Part shown: piece after piece, positions 39,637 to 47,519 of the stretch | Numbering within the stretch: the first letter of the stretch is position 1 | Layout: each line of letters opens with the position of its first letter | Translations under genes and position numbers: made by a program | Source of the DNA: JAZDCZ01 sp046757925 | GTDB taxonomy: Bacteria > Gemmatimonadota > Gemmatimonadetes > Gemmatimonadales > GWC2-71-9 | DNA length: 53,613 nucleotides | Direction: 5' to 3' | Assembly: GCA_046757925.1 (NCBI GenBank) | Contig: JBHHZE010000019.1 | Coordinates: forward strand, 1-53,613 | Notes under the pieces: model-generated | Seen by the model: only the letters and a program-made list of their open reading frames with translations | Database searches by the model: none | What the model was told of the DNA's origin: nothing

Positions 39637-41610
39637 CTAGTCAGACCCGCTCTTTTCGAGAAATGCCTCCATGGCGGCTTTGGCGTCCGCGGGCGACATG
39701 GTTTTGAAATCGACTGGACAAGCCGAAGCTTTCTCCTCAATATCACGGATCGGACAACGGGACACACCGGCAGCTTTCGCTTCCTCTATGAATGCACGCA
39801 TTTCAGTGGAGAGCGCGTCCTTCCCCTCAGCCTCCGCCTTTATCTGTTTGGCACGAAGCTCCCTGAACATCCCCATCATAGTTTCGGCATCAAACTCATC
39901 AGCCTCTATCATGGCCTGCTTGTTCTCATCCATAACGCTCGTGGTAATTCGCCACATACCGTGGTTCTTCGCGAAGCGCTCCACGGTATTGCGGGCCAGT
40001 GGACGAGCGATGAGAGGTACCACCCGTAACCGGTCGAACGCCTCCACCGTCCAAACCGGTGGATCGGCTGCAGTACGCTCCCGCGTCGTCACGTGACCGG
40101 TCATGGGACACTTGACCTCCAGGGTGCCACCAGCGGGATGGGCATTCGTCTCGCTGCCCATGACCAGCGTCTTCGCCATCTGCTCCTCGGCCTTGATCTC
40201 AGCTCGGGCGAACTCTTCCGCGTCACCGATCCCCATGATCAGCTGCATGTGAGTGGGTAGCAATTTCTTGATCGCCTCGTCGAGCCACTTGTTGGTCACG
40301 ATTTCGGCGCCGTGCTCGACAGCGTACTCCTCGACCGCCCGCCGGGCGATGCCCTGGGCGAACGGCGGCACTCTCTGGATACGCACCTCAGCATCCGGGG
40401 CCCACTGAAGTCCTTCCTCACCGTCTTCTTCAATCCAGGGAATCTCCTCCGGCTTAATGCCGGAGGTTCCGGTTACCAGCATGTTATAGGGAGCGAGGCG
40501 CAGTAGATTCTCGGCCTGTGAGCCAAGCTGCGTGCCGTCGATCCGATGCCCACCATGCCGGCCGATTACCAACAGTGACGGATTCACCTCTTCGGCCCAC
40601 TGGAGAATCACCTGGAATGGCTTTCCAATCAGTATCTGAGTTTCCACCGCCACGCCCGGAAACTCCTCTGCCATCATTTGGGCACGCTTGATATTAGCCT
40701 GGCAGAGTTTCAGAAGCCCCTTGTCGATGATGTTGTTGTGGAGCTCTTCCTGCTCCTCGAACTTGAAGACTTTGGCCGCCTTCTCCGACAAGACATCTTT
40801 GATATTGCCAAATACGTTGTGATGGTACTCGACGTCAAAAGCACTGCAGACGTACAAGCTGCTACGAAATTCCCGCGCCAGTTCCAGCGCTGCGCGCATC
40901 GCCTTGTAGCTGTACGCCGAACCATCTACACAAACCATGAACCGCCCACCAGCCAGCGGCTCATCCTTGCGCACAATTAACATGTCCTTTTGAATGCCAC
41001 GCGCCGCCCTCGCCACCACTCCCCCCAATTGCGACAGAGGTTGCCGTCCAATGCCATGCGCGCCCATGATCACGAGGTCGTAGTTACGTCCTGAGGATCC
41101 CGCAAGCTTGTCTGCTTGATCCTCATCCTCGCCCACTATTCGGCCGTCCGCACCCAACCGTACATCGCTCCGTGTGTGTTCTCCACCGTCGTAGTTGGCG
41201 GCTATGTTGGGGTCGAACCCGATCAAGCTGGGTAATGTGCCCTCACCTCGATTCACCTCCTTGACTATCTCCTCGTAATTGATCCCCTCGAGAAGCTGGC
41301 GGCGGAGTTCAATACCGGCAGTCACACAACGCTTTTCGACCTGGTCGAGGAAGGAATCGGATATGAGTTGCAAGCCCTTCTCGATCAACTTGTCATGAAC
41401 TTTGCGCTGACGCTTTATCTCTTTGGGGGTCTGGAACTGCGCGGGAAGCCCTGTCTCCAACTGCCTGAACCGAACATCGTGAAGGCGGGCCGCATAGACA
41501 TGATTGCCGGTAATCCGGCCACGAGATCTGCCACACAACTCAATGGCGAGATCAACCGCCCACTCGGAATGTCGCGAATTATCGACAGGTACGAACACCT
41601 CACGGTACAT
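39637..41610 (-). CDS. Tandem UspA protein fused to two PCP_red domains
   Basis: 657 residues. UspA domain 1 spans about 1-215 (REVFVPVDNSRHSEWAV to VIMGAHGIGRQPLSQLGG) with a long insertion; domain 2 spans about 222-385 (FMVCVDGSAYSYKAMRAALE to LLVIGRHGGHRI...). Two PCP_red-like modules follow, near 405-450 (RIQRVPPFAQGIARRAVEEY) and 525-570 (VVPLIARPLARNTVERFA), then a Lys/Glu-rich tail. GGAGG lies seven bases before the ATG, and a TTGACA-17-CATACT promoter lies upstream. A nucleotide-sensing USP fused to the module used by its neighbours suggests a scaffold or regulatory role in the same system. No function is established. Confidence 0.85.
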   Translation of the reverse strand: MYREVFVPVDNSRHSEWAVDLAIELCGRSRGRITGNHVYAARLHDVRFRQLETGLPAQFQTPKEIKRQRKVHDKLIEKGLQLISDSFLDQVEKRCVTAGIELRRQLLEGINYEEIVKEVNRGEGTLPSLIGFDPNIAANYDGGEHTRSDVRLGADGRIVGEDEDQADKLAGSSGRNYDLVIMGAHGIGRQPLSQLGGVVARAARGIQKDMLIVRKDEPLAGGRFMVCVDGSAYSYKAMRAALELAREFRSSLYVCSAFDVEYHHNVFGNIKDVLSEKAAKVFKFEEQEELHNNIIDKGLLKLCQANIKRAQMMAEEFPGVAVETQILIGKPFQVILQWAEEVNPSLLVIGRHGGHRIDGTQLGSQAENLLRLAPYNMLVTGTSGIKPEEIPWIEEDGEEGLQWAPDAEVRIQRVPPFAQGIARRAVEEYAVEHGAEIVTNKWLDEAIKKLLPTHMQLIMGIGDAEEFARAEIKAEEQMAKTLVMGSETNAHPAGGTLEVKCPMTGHVTTRERTAADPPVWTVEAFDRLRVVPLIARPLARNTVERFAKNHGMWRITTSVMDENKQAMIEADEFDAETMMGMFRELRAKQIKAEAEGKDALSTEMRAFIEEAKAAGVSRCPIRDIEEKASACPVDFKTMSPADAKAAMEAFLEKSGSD

Positions 41611-41747
41611 GCCACGGCCTCCGGCCTAACAGTCGTTGGAGGAGCAATCTACCTATGACGTCACGGGTTGCACAGACGGAACCAGAAGTTTCTGCCCTCG
41701 CCTTAATGATGTCCCCTGGAGAGTTGAAACGGTTCCGTCGCTGGGCG

Positions 41748-41776
41748 AGTATGGAACTCTGGCGACCGCCTGTCAA
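41748..41776 (-). promoter_or_regulatory. Internal promoter upstream of the USP-PCP_red gene
   Basis: On the minus strand TTGACA (41776-41771), a 17-base spacer and CATACT (41753-41748) form a near-consensus sigma-70-type promoter. It lies at the end of the ferredoxin gene, whose TGA stop is inside the -35 box, in the only sizeable gap (162 bases) of the supra-operon. It could drive the USP, radical SAM, CydA-like and oxidase genes independently of mrp. Confidence 0.55.
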
Positions 41777-42015
41777 GGGACTAACTGGCGACCCGTGCCG
41801 TCGGACAACGACAGGGCATCGACCGGACAGGCGTCGCAAGCACGCATCAGGGTCTGGCGATCCACGTCTTCGGGGTGCCTAAAAACGGCGATGCCGTCTT
41901 CATCCAGTTGGAAAGCCGCTTCCGCCTCGGTCACGCAGTCGCCGAATCCTACGCACAGGGTCCGATCGATCTTGACGGTGAGATCGCCCACCTTTCGCTC
42001 ATCGATACCCAGCAA
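41773..42015 (-). CDS. Ferredoxin, [4Fe-4S]/[3Fe-4S] single-cluster type
   Basis: 80 residues from TTG 42015, which directly follows the upstream TGA and has GGAGGGG at suitable spacing; GTG 41991 is an alternative. LCVGFGDCVTEAEAAFQLDE and ACDACPVDALSLSD give the Cys pattern of small single-cluster ferredoxins (Cys-x5-Cys ... Cys-x2-Cys-Pro). It could supply electrons for the neighbouring radical SAM enzyme. Confidence 0.85.
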   Translation of the reverse strand: MLGIDERKVGDLTVKIDRTLCVGFGDCVTEAEAAFQLDEDGIAVFRHPEDVDRQTLMRACDACPVDALSLSDGTGRQLVP

Positions 42016-42465
42016 TCACATCCCCTCCAGACCGAGATCCACCCGGGCTTGGTCCATCACGGATGGAGTAATCTCCATGATCCCGTGATCGCGTGCGTAC
42101 TCACCATAGATTCTCTTCACCATGCCGCGCACGAATTTGGGTACACGATCGAGCCGTTCCTCGGCGGCGGGTGTCCACTTCACTACACCGGTCGTGGTCC
42201 GGGAATCGCCAGCATCTTCCACGAAAGCATCATCCCGACCCTTCAGGTTAGTTCGGACCTGCCCAAGGGGCTGGTACCCCAAGGTCGCACCCCCGATCTT
42301 GACCCCCAGGGCGTCTACGAGCTGAGTTTCCATGGGGTTGGCCAGCATAGCGACCCTGCGGCCACAGGATGGACACGAGAACGCGGCCGCGAAGGTGCCG
42401 TCACCCGGCACCGCCCTCTCTTCAAAATCCATCTGCTTGTCGCACTCGATGCAGAGGAATTTCAT
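42016..42465 (-). CDS. Zinc-ribbon protein with C-terminal PCP_red domain
   Basis: 149 residues. ATG 42465 overlaps the Mrp stop (ATGA) and has GGAGGAG upstream. An N-terminal zinc ribbon (Cys5, Cys8, Cys31, Cys34 in LCIECDK and CPSCGRR) is followed by a ~50-residue linker, then the PCP_red module at about 95-147 (RLDRVPKFVRGMVKRIYGEY and ITPSVMDQARVDLG). The VPxFVRGxV signature is the same as in the radical SAM protein. It probably binds the same partner or cofactor; function unknown. Confidence 0.85.
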   Translation of the reverse strand: MKFLCIECDKQMDFEERAVPGDGTFAAAFSCPSCGRRVAMLANPMETQLVDALGVKIGGATLGYQPLGQVRTNLKGRDDAFVEDAGDSRTTTGVVKWTPAAEERLDRVPKFVRGMVKRIYGEYARDHGIMEITPSVMDQARVDLGLEGM

Positions 42466-43343
42466 CGAATCTCCTCCAGGAAATGCTCGATCACCGGGTT
42501 GGGCAGTTTCGGTACGGCAACTACGCGTCCCGTTGGGTGCCCGTCCGCCGGCGCAGGCGACGACGGTTCGAACGGTATCCGACCCAATAGGGGCACAGAG
42601 AACTGATCCGCCAGGTCGGCGCCGGCATCTCCGCCATACAGATTCCCCGTGACGCCGCAGCTGCCGCACCGGTATCCGCTCATGTTCTCAACCAGGCCGA
42701 TGATCTCGACCCCCGACTCCCGCACTCGATGCAGTGATCTCTCAACGGACCTCCGCGACTCCTCGCTCGGGATGGTCACGGCAACGACGCCGTCGAGATC
42801 CGGAACCAGCTCGGCGAGATCCGAGATACGGCCGACGCCGGGCGGCATGTCGATCAAGAGCAGGGAAAGCTCACCCCAAGCCACGTCGCTCAAAAACTCA
42901 CGCACGGCGGCGATTTCCAGTGTCTCACGCCACACGAATTTCTCTGAACCTGGTTCTCGCCACCTGAGCGGCTGTCCTTCATCCACGAGCAGGTCGGTGG
43001 AAAAAACTTTGATGCCGTTCGCCCCAACTGCCGGCTCTACCGAGTTCTCCGTCACCCTCAGTGGTCCGCTCGCCCCCAACATCGCCCCGGTCGTCGGGCC
43101 ATTGAGGTCTGCATCCAAGACGCCTACGCCCCCCCCCAAATCTTCCGCAGTTCCAATTGTCAACCCCGTTGCCAACCCCGCAGTGACATAGCTCTTCCCC
43201 ACTCCGCCCTTTCCACTCATGATCGCCACCACTCGATCGACTTTGCCGAGACGTGCCGCCACACGATCGCGCTGTCGGGTGACTTGTCGCAGGAGTTGGG
43301 ACCGGTCACTCCCCGTGACCTCCCGGTAGGTTCGGAACTTCAT
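42462..43343 (-). CDS. mrp: Mrp/NBP35-type P-loop ATPase (Fe-S carrier family)
   Basis: 293 residues from ATG 43343. SGKGGVGKS (about 43-51) is the deviant Walker A of Mrp/MinD ATPases; GVLDADLNGPT and LLIDMPPGVG complete the nucleotide site. YRCGSCG supplies the Cys-x2-Cys used by Mrp/NBP35 for Fe-S cluster transfer. It heads the PCP_red/respiratory supra-operon and may mature the clusters of the adjacent ferredoxin and radical SAM enzyme. GTG 43352 is an alternative start. Confidence 0.92.
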   Translation of the reverse strand: MKFRTYREVTGSDRSQLLRQVTRQRDRVAARLGKVDRVVAIMSGKGGVGKSYVTAGLATGLTIGTAEDLGGGVGVLDADLNGPTTGAMLGASGPLRVTENSVEPAVGANGIKVFSTDLLVDEGQPLRWREPGSEKFVWRETLEIAAVREFLSDVAWGELSLLLIDMPPGVGRISDLAELVPDLDGVVAVTIPSEESRRSVERSLHRVRESGVEIIGLVENMSGYRCGSCGVTGNLYGGDAGADLADQFSVPLLGRIPFEPSSPAPADGHPTGRVVAVPKLPNPVIEHFLEEIR

Positions 43344-43459
43344 CGATCCCACGCCGTCAGTATAGACCTGTCACGTTGCCGCTCGAACTTCATTTCACCA
43401 CCACTGTCTGTTAACATGAGCTGCTCAACCGAGCCCGGCGACCCGCAGACCTGAGGCAC

Positions 43460-44068
43460 ATGTCGAACGCAGAGCATACACGGAAACGTTCTCGGATTCC
43501 AGTGCCCCTCGTAATCGGCGCTGCGGCCTTCCTGCTCCTGATAGTCTTTCTATTGGTGTCATCCGTAGCTCCGCACGACATGTCCACGTTCGCACCATCC
43601 CCGATAGTCGAGAACCCCGAAACCGGAGTTCTCGCTACAGACACGGTGACGATTGATGCATCTGCCTCGGACCGCTGGCAGTTCTTTAGCTTCAAACGGG
43701 CATCTGCCTTGCAAGTTCCCGACTCCGCCGGCTGGGACCTCGCACTGCAGCGCTTCCACGTGTTTGTCTCGGGTGGTGCCCAGGACCTCGGAGTTCGCAG
43801 GTTCGAAGACGTAACTGAAGTGCCAGAATCCGGCTATATCGAAACCACCTTCGGACGTGATACGGTAAGCGAGGCCCTACACCACTGGTACAAGTACAGC
43901 TTCATATCTCACCGTCTGAGCCCCAGCGGACACGTCTACGCCATCCGAACTCGCACCGGCCACTACGCAAAGATCGAGTTTCTCAGTTATTACTGCACCG
44001 GTATGGCGCCGGGATGCGTTACGTTCCGCTACACATATGCGAGAGGCGGTGGAACGGAGTTCCGCTGA
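43460..44068 (+). CDS. HmuY-like heme-binding family protein
   Basis: 202 residues, with GAGG before the ATG. A membrane anchor (about 15-35) is followed by WQFFSFKRASALQV...WDLALQRFHVFVSGG, FGRDTVSEALHHWYKYSFIS and YAIRTRTGHYAKIEFLSYY, the pattern of HmuY-type proteins. HmuY itself is a Bacteroidota hemophore; here the anchor suggests a periplasmic membrane-bound protein. It is divergent from the mrp operon and close to genes rich in heme proteins. A heme-scavenging or sensing role is plausible, but the heme ligands cannot be assigned by eye. Confidence 0.7.
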   Translation: MSNAEHTRKRSRIPVPLVIGAAAFLLLIVFLLVSSVAPHDMSTFAPSPIVENPETGVLATDTVTIDASASDRWQFFSFKRASALQVPDSAGWDLALQRFHVFVSGGAQDLGVRRFEDVTEVPESGYIETTFGRDTVSEALHHWYKYSFISHRLSPSGHVYAIRTRTGHYAKIEFLSYYCTGMAPGCVTFRYTYARGGGTEFR

Positions 44069-44079
44069 TGCGATCCGAA

Positions 44080-44106
44080 GCCGGCCGGTGACTGGGATTG
44101 GCCGGC
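44080..44106. terminator. Hairpin between convergent genes
   Basis: GCCGGCC (44080-44086) and GGCCGGC (44100-44106) form a perfect 7-bp stem with a 13-base loop, twelve bases after the HmuY-like stop and 23 before the convergent gene's stop. No U-tract is present. It is a plausible bidirectional terminator. Confidence 0.5.
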
Positions 44107-44128
44107 CACCGTAGCGAAAGAATCGGGC

Positions 44129-44626
44129 TCAGTCCAACGGCTCTCCCAGTGGGTGTGCCTTCAACTCTTTCTTGATCCCGGGATGCGCTTGCCACAGGTA
44201 GTATCCCATGCCGACAGCCGCGATGGCATTCCCGATCGCCACATTAGCCCATGCGAGACTCCCCAGCAGGGGTTGTGCCATTGTCGCGACAATGACATAG
44301 AATCCGAATTCGAACACAGCGAAGAACACGACCACCACGAACAACGTCGACGGAAACAGCTCGACTTCGAAGGCCAGGAGTGCCGCGATCATGCCCACGA
44401 CCGCAAATCCCACGGCGTGCACCATCGTGTACGCCACAACCGTGGGGAATGCGATCTGCACCTCCTGGGGATCGTGTAGCCCGAAGAACAGAGCCTGGCC
44501 GAGCATAGCCGGCGTGAAGAACGCTCGACCGGCCACCAAATCGACAATGAAGAACCAGGCAGCTACCGCTGTTGCTCCGATGAGCCCGGCAATGAAGCCT
44601 TCACGTGCAATGCGCTTGAAATCCAC
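44129..44626 (-). CDS. Four-helix membrane protein, unknown function
   Basis: 165 residues. Four hydrophobic segments (about 10-32, 60-88, 92-118, 122-145) with a short N-terminal basic region (MDFKRIAREG) and the C-terminal tail GIKKELKAHPLGEPLD. Acidic residues occur inside helices (FEVELFP, FEFGF). No family was recognised; similar sequences are usually annotated as hypothetical membrane proteins. Convergent with the HmuY-like gene and separated from it by a hairpin. Confidence 0.75.
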   Translation of the reverse strand: MDFKRIAREGFIAGLIGATAVAAWFFIVDLVAGRAFFTPAMLGQALFFGLHDPQEVQIAFPTVVAYTMVHAVGFAVVGMIAALLAFEVELFPSTLFVVVVFFAVFEFGFYVIVATMAQPLLGSLAWANVAIGNAIAAVGMGYYLWQAHPGIKKELKAHPLGEPLD

Positions 44627-44793
44627 GGTCGACTCCTGAGGGGGGAGAGACGCTCAGCTGTACCCTTCGCAATATACGCGACTCGAGCCATCGGACCAGA
44701 CTGCTTCTCCTATCGGCCGTTGCTCGATTCTATTACCCTGCATGAGTCGCTCGATCGTCGATATTGGACAGATAGATCCGGATGTCTCCACAG

Positions 44794-44835
44794 AGGTATG
44801 TCATGCTCATGTAGCATACCTGGATCGTGCGATCC
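44794..44835. promoter_or_regulatory. Adjacent palindromes upstream of the PLP dehydratase
   Basis: Two inverted repeats abut: AGGTATG/CATACCT (44794-44800 and 44815-44821) and GGATCGTGCGATCC (44822-44835). They lie ~75 bases before the dehydratase start, with TACAAT just downstream as a possible -10. They may be an operator. The rest of the 280-base divergent gap (44627-44906) shows no gene. Confidence 0.35.
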
Positions 44836-44906
44836 ATGTTACAATTAGGCTTCCGCTCCATCCACCGAGACCGACAAGCTAACGGAACTGCAAGTCGCCA
44901 TCAAAC

Positions 44907-45863
44907 ATGCAATTCGATTTCCCGAGTGCGCAACAGGCCATCTCTCACATTGCTGTACGGACGCCCGTTCTAGATTCGATTGGCCTATCAGATCGGCTTG
45001 GGGCACAAGTAACCCTGAAACTCGAGAATCTCCAGGTTACTGGCTCATTCAAAGTTCGGGGTGCCGCTAACAAACTCTCGAAGCTGAGCGCATCGGAGCG
45101 CAGTCGTGGCGTCATCACGTGTTCGAGCGGCAATCACGGACATGCCATCGCATACGTCGCCGAACGACTCGGCATCCCAGCCACCGTGTGCGTACCGGAA
45201 TGGGTTGACTTCACAAAACTGGATGCCATGCGCCGTCACGGCGCCGTCACATTGCTGTGCGGCAAGACATATGACGAGGCGGAGGCACGGTCACTCCAGA
45301 TTCAGAGGGAGCAGGACCTTGTCTACGTCCATCCATTCGATGACCTCGACGTCATAGTGGGTCAAGGCACCATCGGCGTGGAGCTATTGGATCAAATCCC
45401 TGGCCTCGATACCTGTCTGGTCCCGCTATCTGGGGGAGGACTGATAGCAGGCATCAGTCTGGCTCTCAAAGCTCGCAGACCCGACATCCGTGTGGTCGGG
45501 GTCTCCGCTCACAACGCCCGAGTGATGTTCGAAAGCCTCGCGGCCGGTGCACCCGCGGCCTACCCGGAAGATCGGACCATCGCGACCGCTCTATCAGGCG
45601 GCATAGGCCTGGAAAACAGATACACCTTCGAGTTTGTCAAGCAGTACGTAGACCGACACTTACTCGTTACCGAGGATCAAATAAGAGCTGCAATGGCCTT
45701 CATGCTGACAGAGCACAAGTTGGTCGTGGAAGGAGGCGGTGCAGTTGCTGTGGCGGCAGTGTTATCCAAGCAGGTGGGGAATTCCGGCAGGGCAGTCGGT
45801 GTGCTGGTGAGTGGCGGGAACATCGACCCGGCCACTCTCACACAAATGGTGCTACCCAGGTGA
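44907..45863 (+). CDS. PLP-dependent threonine/serine dehydratase
   Basis: 318 residues, fold type II. GSFKVRGA carries the PLP Lys, SSGNHGHA binds PLP phosphate or substrate, and VPLSGGGLIAG is the glycine loop; VLVSGGNID closes the fold. There is no C-terminal ACT-like regulatory domain, so it resembles the catabolic TdcB type or EutB (hydroxyectoine use) more than biosynthetic IlvA. It deaminates threonine or serine to the 2-oxo acid. The exact substrate cannot be decided from sequence alone. Its last 12 bases overlap the convergent ferredoxin gene. Confidence 0.88.
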   Translation: MQFDFPSAQQAISHIAVRTPVLDSIGLSDRLGAQVTLKLENLQVTGSFKVRGAANKLSKLSASERSRGVITCSSGNHGHAIAYVAERLGIPATVCVPEWVDFTKLDAMRRHGAVTLLCGKTYDEAEARSLQIQREQDLVYVHPFDDLDVIVGQGTIGVELLDQIPGLDTCLVPLSGGGLIAGISLALKARRPDIRVVGVSAHNARVMFESLAAGAPAAYPEDRTIATALSGGIGLENRYTFEFVKQYVDRHLLVTEDQIRAAMAFMLTEHKLVVEGGGAVAVAAVLSKQVGNSGRAVGVLVSGGNIDPATLTQMVLPR

Positions 45864-46280
45864 CGAGGCGCCGGGTCTCTCCATCGGCCGACGTTCGGCA
45901 AGGAGCGTTTGCACCATAAATGCGTGCTCTTCCACCGGATGTCCCCCGATCAGGTGCTCCTGGATGATTCTCTCGAGAACGGGTGGGTCACAGTGGTGAT
46001 ACCATACGCCCTCCGGGTAAACCACCGCAATCGGGCCGTGCTCGCACATTCTCAGACAATTGGCCTTCGTGCGATATACTCCTCCCCCATCAGACAGCTG
46101 CAAGTCCCGCAACCGCCGCTTCAAATAACGCCACGCCTCGAGGGATTGTTCTTTCTCGCAGCATTTGGGAGTGGTCTGGTCACAACACAGAAATATATGG
46201 CGCTGCAACCCCGGTATGCCGACTTTCTGTGCAACGGTCCGGAGCCGGTCCCGAACCGTGTCGGGTTTAGATTCGCCCAT
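45852..46280 (-). CDS. Thioredoxin-like [2Fe-2S] ferredoxin
   Basis: 142 residues from ATG 46280 (frame open to 46304). HIFLCCDQTTPKCC and TKANCLRMCEHGPIAVVYPE then GVWY match the (2Fe-2S) ferredoxin family of Aquifex/Azotobacter type, with the thioredoxin fold and four Cys ligands spread over both motifs. Such proteins donate electrons to hydrogenases, nitrogenase or oxidoreductases; no obvious partner is adjacent. Confidence 0.9.
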   Translation of the reverse strand: MGESKPDTVRDRLRTVAQKVGIPGLQRHIFLCCDQTTPKCCEKEQSLEAWRYLKRRLRDLQLSDGGGVYRTKANCLRMCEHGPIAVVYPEGVWYHHCDPPVLERIIQEHLIGGHPVEEHAFMVQTLLAERRPMERPGASSPG

Positions 46281-46443
46281 GGACGGATAGTAGTTGCGTT
46301 CCACACCTTCGCAAAGTCCACATCAGGTTGGGGAACATGAAGAAGCACCGCTCCGTTCTGGGAGGCAACTTGCCCCTCAGTACTGGGCCAGATGCGGTTG
46401 TCAGAGGCCCGGGCGAGTTGTCCGACACTCAGGCCCGATAGAA

Positions 46444-47037
46444 TTGCGAACGTACTCTCACTTTCTCGTAACGGCATTCCTGGGAAGATGCGCCAAGAGG
46501 CGCGTTAGCTTGCGGTTCGGCGCCCTCCTGGCCGGTAGCGTCGCTCCCGACGCTCCTCTGTTACTCCTAACTGCCGGCTACTACTTATACCGTCGTATCA
46601 CTGACGCAACGGGGCCGCACGGCCTATATGGACCGGACTACGATCGGCTGTTCTATTACGATCCCTTCTGGGTCTTTTCCCACAACATCCTGCACGCTCC
46701 TCTTATCATCATACCGCTGGTACTGATAGGTCTCTACAAGTGGCACGCAAGTCATTCGCCGCGAGGCGCTGCGCTTTTCTGGTTCAGTGTCGGGTGTGCT
46801 TTCCATTCTGTAACAGATGTTTTCACACACCATGCCGACGGCCCGTTGCTTCTATTCCCGTTCAACTGGAACTACAGATTCGTGAGTCCTGTGAGCTACT
46901 GGCATCCCGCATTCTACGGCAGGATCTTTGGCACTCTTGAAACTGCGACCGACCTGGCGATTGTCACATACCTTGCCATCAGTTGGCTGCGACGAAAACG
47001 CATCGTCTCTGTACCCAAGTCAGTGCCGGCACCCTAG
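46444..47037 (+). CDS. YdjM-like membrane-bound metal-dependent hydrolase
   Basis: 197 residues from a TTG at 46444 that gives the family's usual opening (RTYSHFLVTAFLG). The His/Asp-rich membrane motifs FSHNILHAPLIIIP and FHSVTDVFTHHADGPLLLFP match the YdjM/inner-membrane hydrolase family, with GSVAPDAPLLLL near the N-terminus. The frame is open back to 46294, but that part overlaps the divergent ferredoxin gene and lacks family features. The start is therefore uncertain. The last four bases overlap the convergent peroxiredoxin gene. Confidence 0.75.
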   Translation: MRTYSHFLVTAFLGRCAKRRVSLRFGALLAGSVAPDAPLLLLTAGYYLYRRITDATGPHGLYGPDYDRLFYYDPFWVFSHNILHAPLIIIPLVLIGLYKWHASHSPRGAALFWFSVGCAFHSVTDVFTHHADGPLLLFPFNWNYRFVSPVSYWHPAFYGRIFGTLETATDLAIVTYLAISWLRRKRIVSVPKSVPAP

Positions 47038-47501
47038 CGGCTCTTGAGAAGCTGAAGAACTTTGGCTGGGTGATCGGCGGCTTTGGGCACTCGGCGCCAA
47101 TGCTTGACGACTTTACCATCGGCTCCTATCCACACGGTAGATCGAATCACACCGACCACCGGCTTCCCATACAACACCTTCTCACCAAAAGCGCCGTACT
47201 TACGCATGACCTTCTTGTCAGGATCCGACAACAGATTGAACTGTAGCCCGTATTTCTTGGCGAACTTCAGATGGGACTCTACCGAGTCGGGCGAAATACC
47301 GATTACTTCGGCCCCGTGAGCGCGGATTTCCCGACAAAGGTCTTTGAATCCCTTGGCTTCTTTCGTACACCCCGGGGTGTCATCCTTGGGATAGAAATAC
47401 ACAATCACATCCTTGCCGCGGAAATCACGAAGCCCGACATTCGCGGCGCGTTGATTCTGGAGCGTGAACAACGGAGCCGGCTTACCTTCTTCTATTGTCA
47501 C
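47034..47501 (-). CDS. bcp: Thiol peroxiredoxin Bcp/PrxQ
   Basis: 155 residues from GTG 47501 with GGAGGG closely upstream. YFYPKDDTPGCTKEAKGF contains the peroxidatic Cys; the second Cys of classic Bcp five residues later is replaced (GCTKEAKG), and CREI further along may be resolving. KYGVWGEK-like KYGAFGEKVLYGK and GVIRSTVWIGADGKV are family motifs. It reduces hydroperoxides using thioredoxin. It lies 18 bases downstream of the urate oxidase gene and could detoxify the peroxide linked to urate oxidation. Confidence 0.93.
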   Translation of the reverse strand: MTIEEGKPAPLFTLQNQRAANVGLRDFRGKDVIVYFYPKDDTPGCTKEAKGFKDLCREIRAHGAEVIGISPDSVESHLKFAKKYGLQFNLLSDPDKKVMRKYGAFGEKVLYGKPVVGVIRSTVWIGADGKVVKHWRRVPKAADHPAKVLQLLKSR

Positions 47502-47519
47502 TTTCCCTCCAGCTTGTTG

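Noticed and set aside
43359..43387. TTCGAG-17-TATACT promoter before mrp
   Set aside because: The -10 is acceptable but the -35 is weak and the leader would be only ~9 bases; not strong enough to list as a feature.
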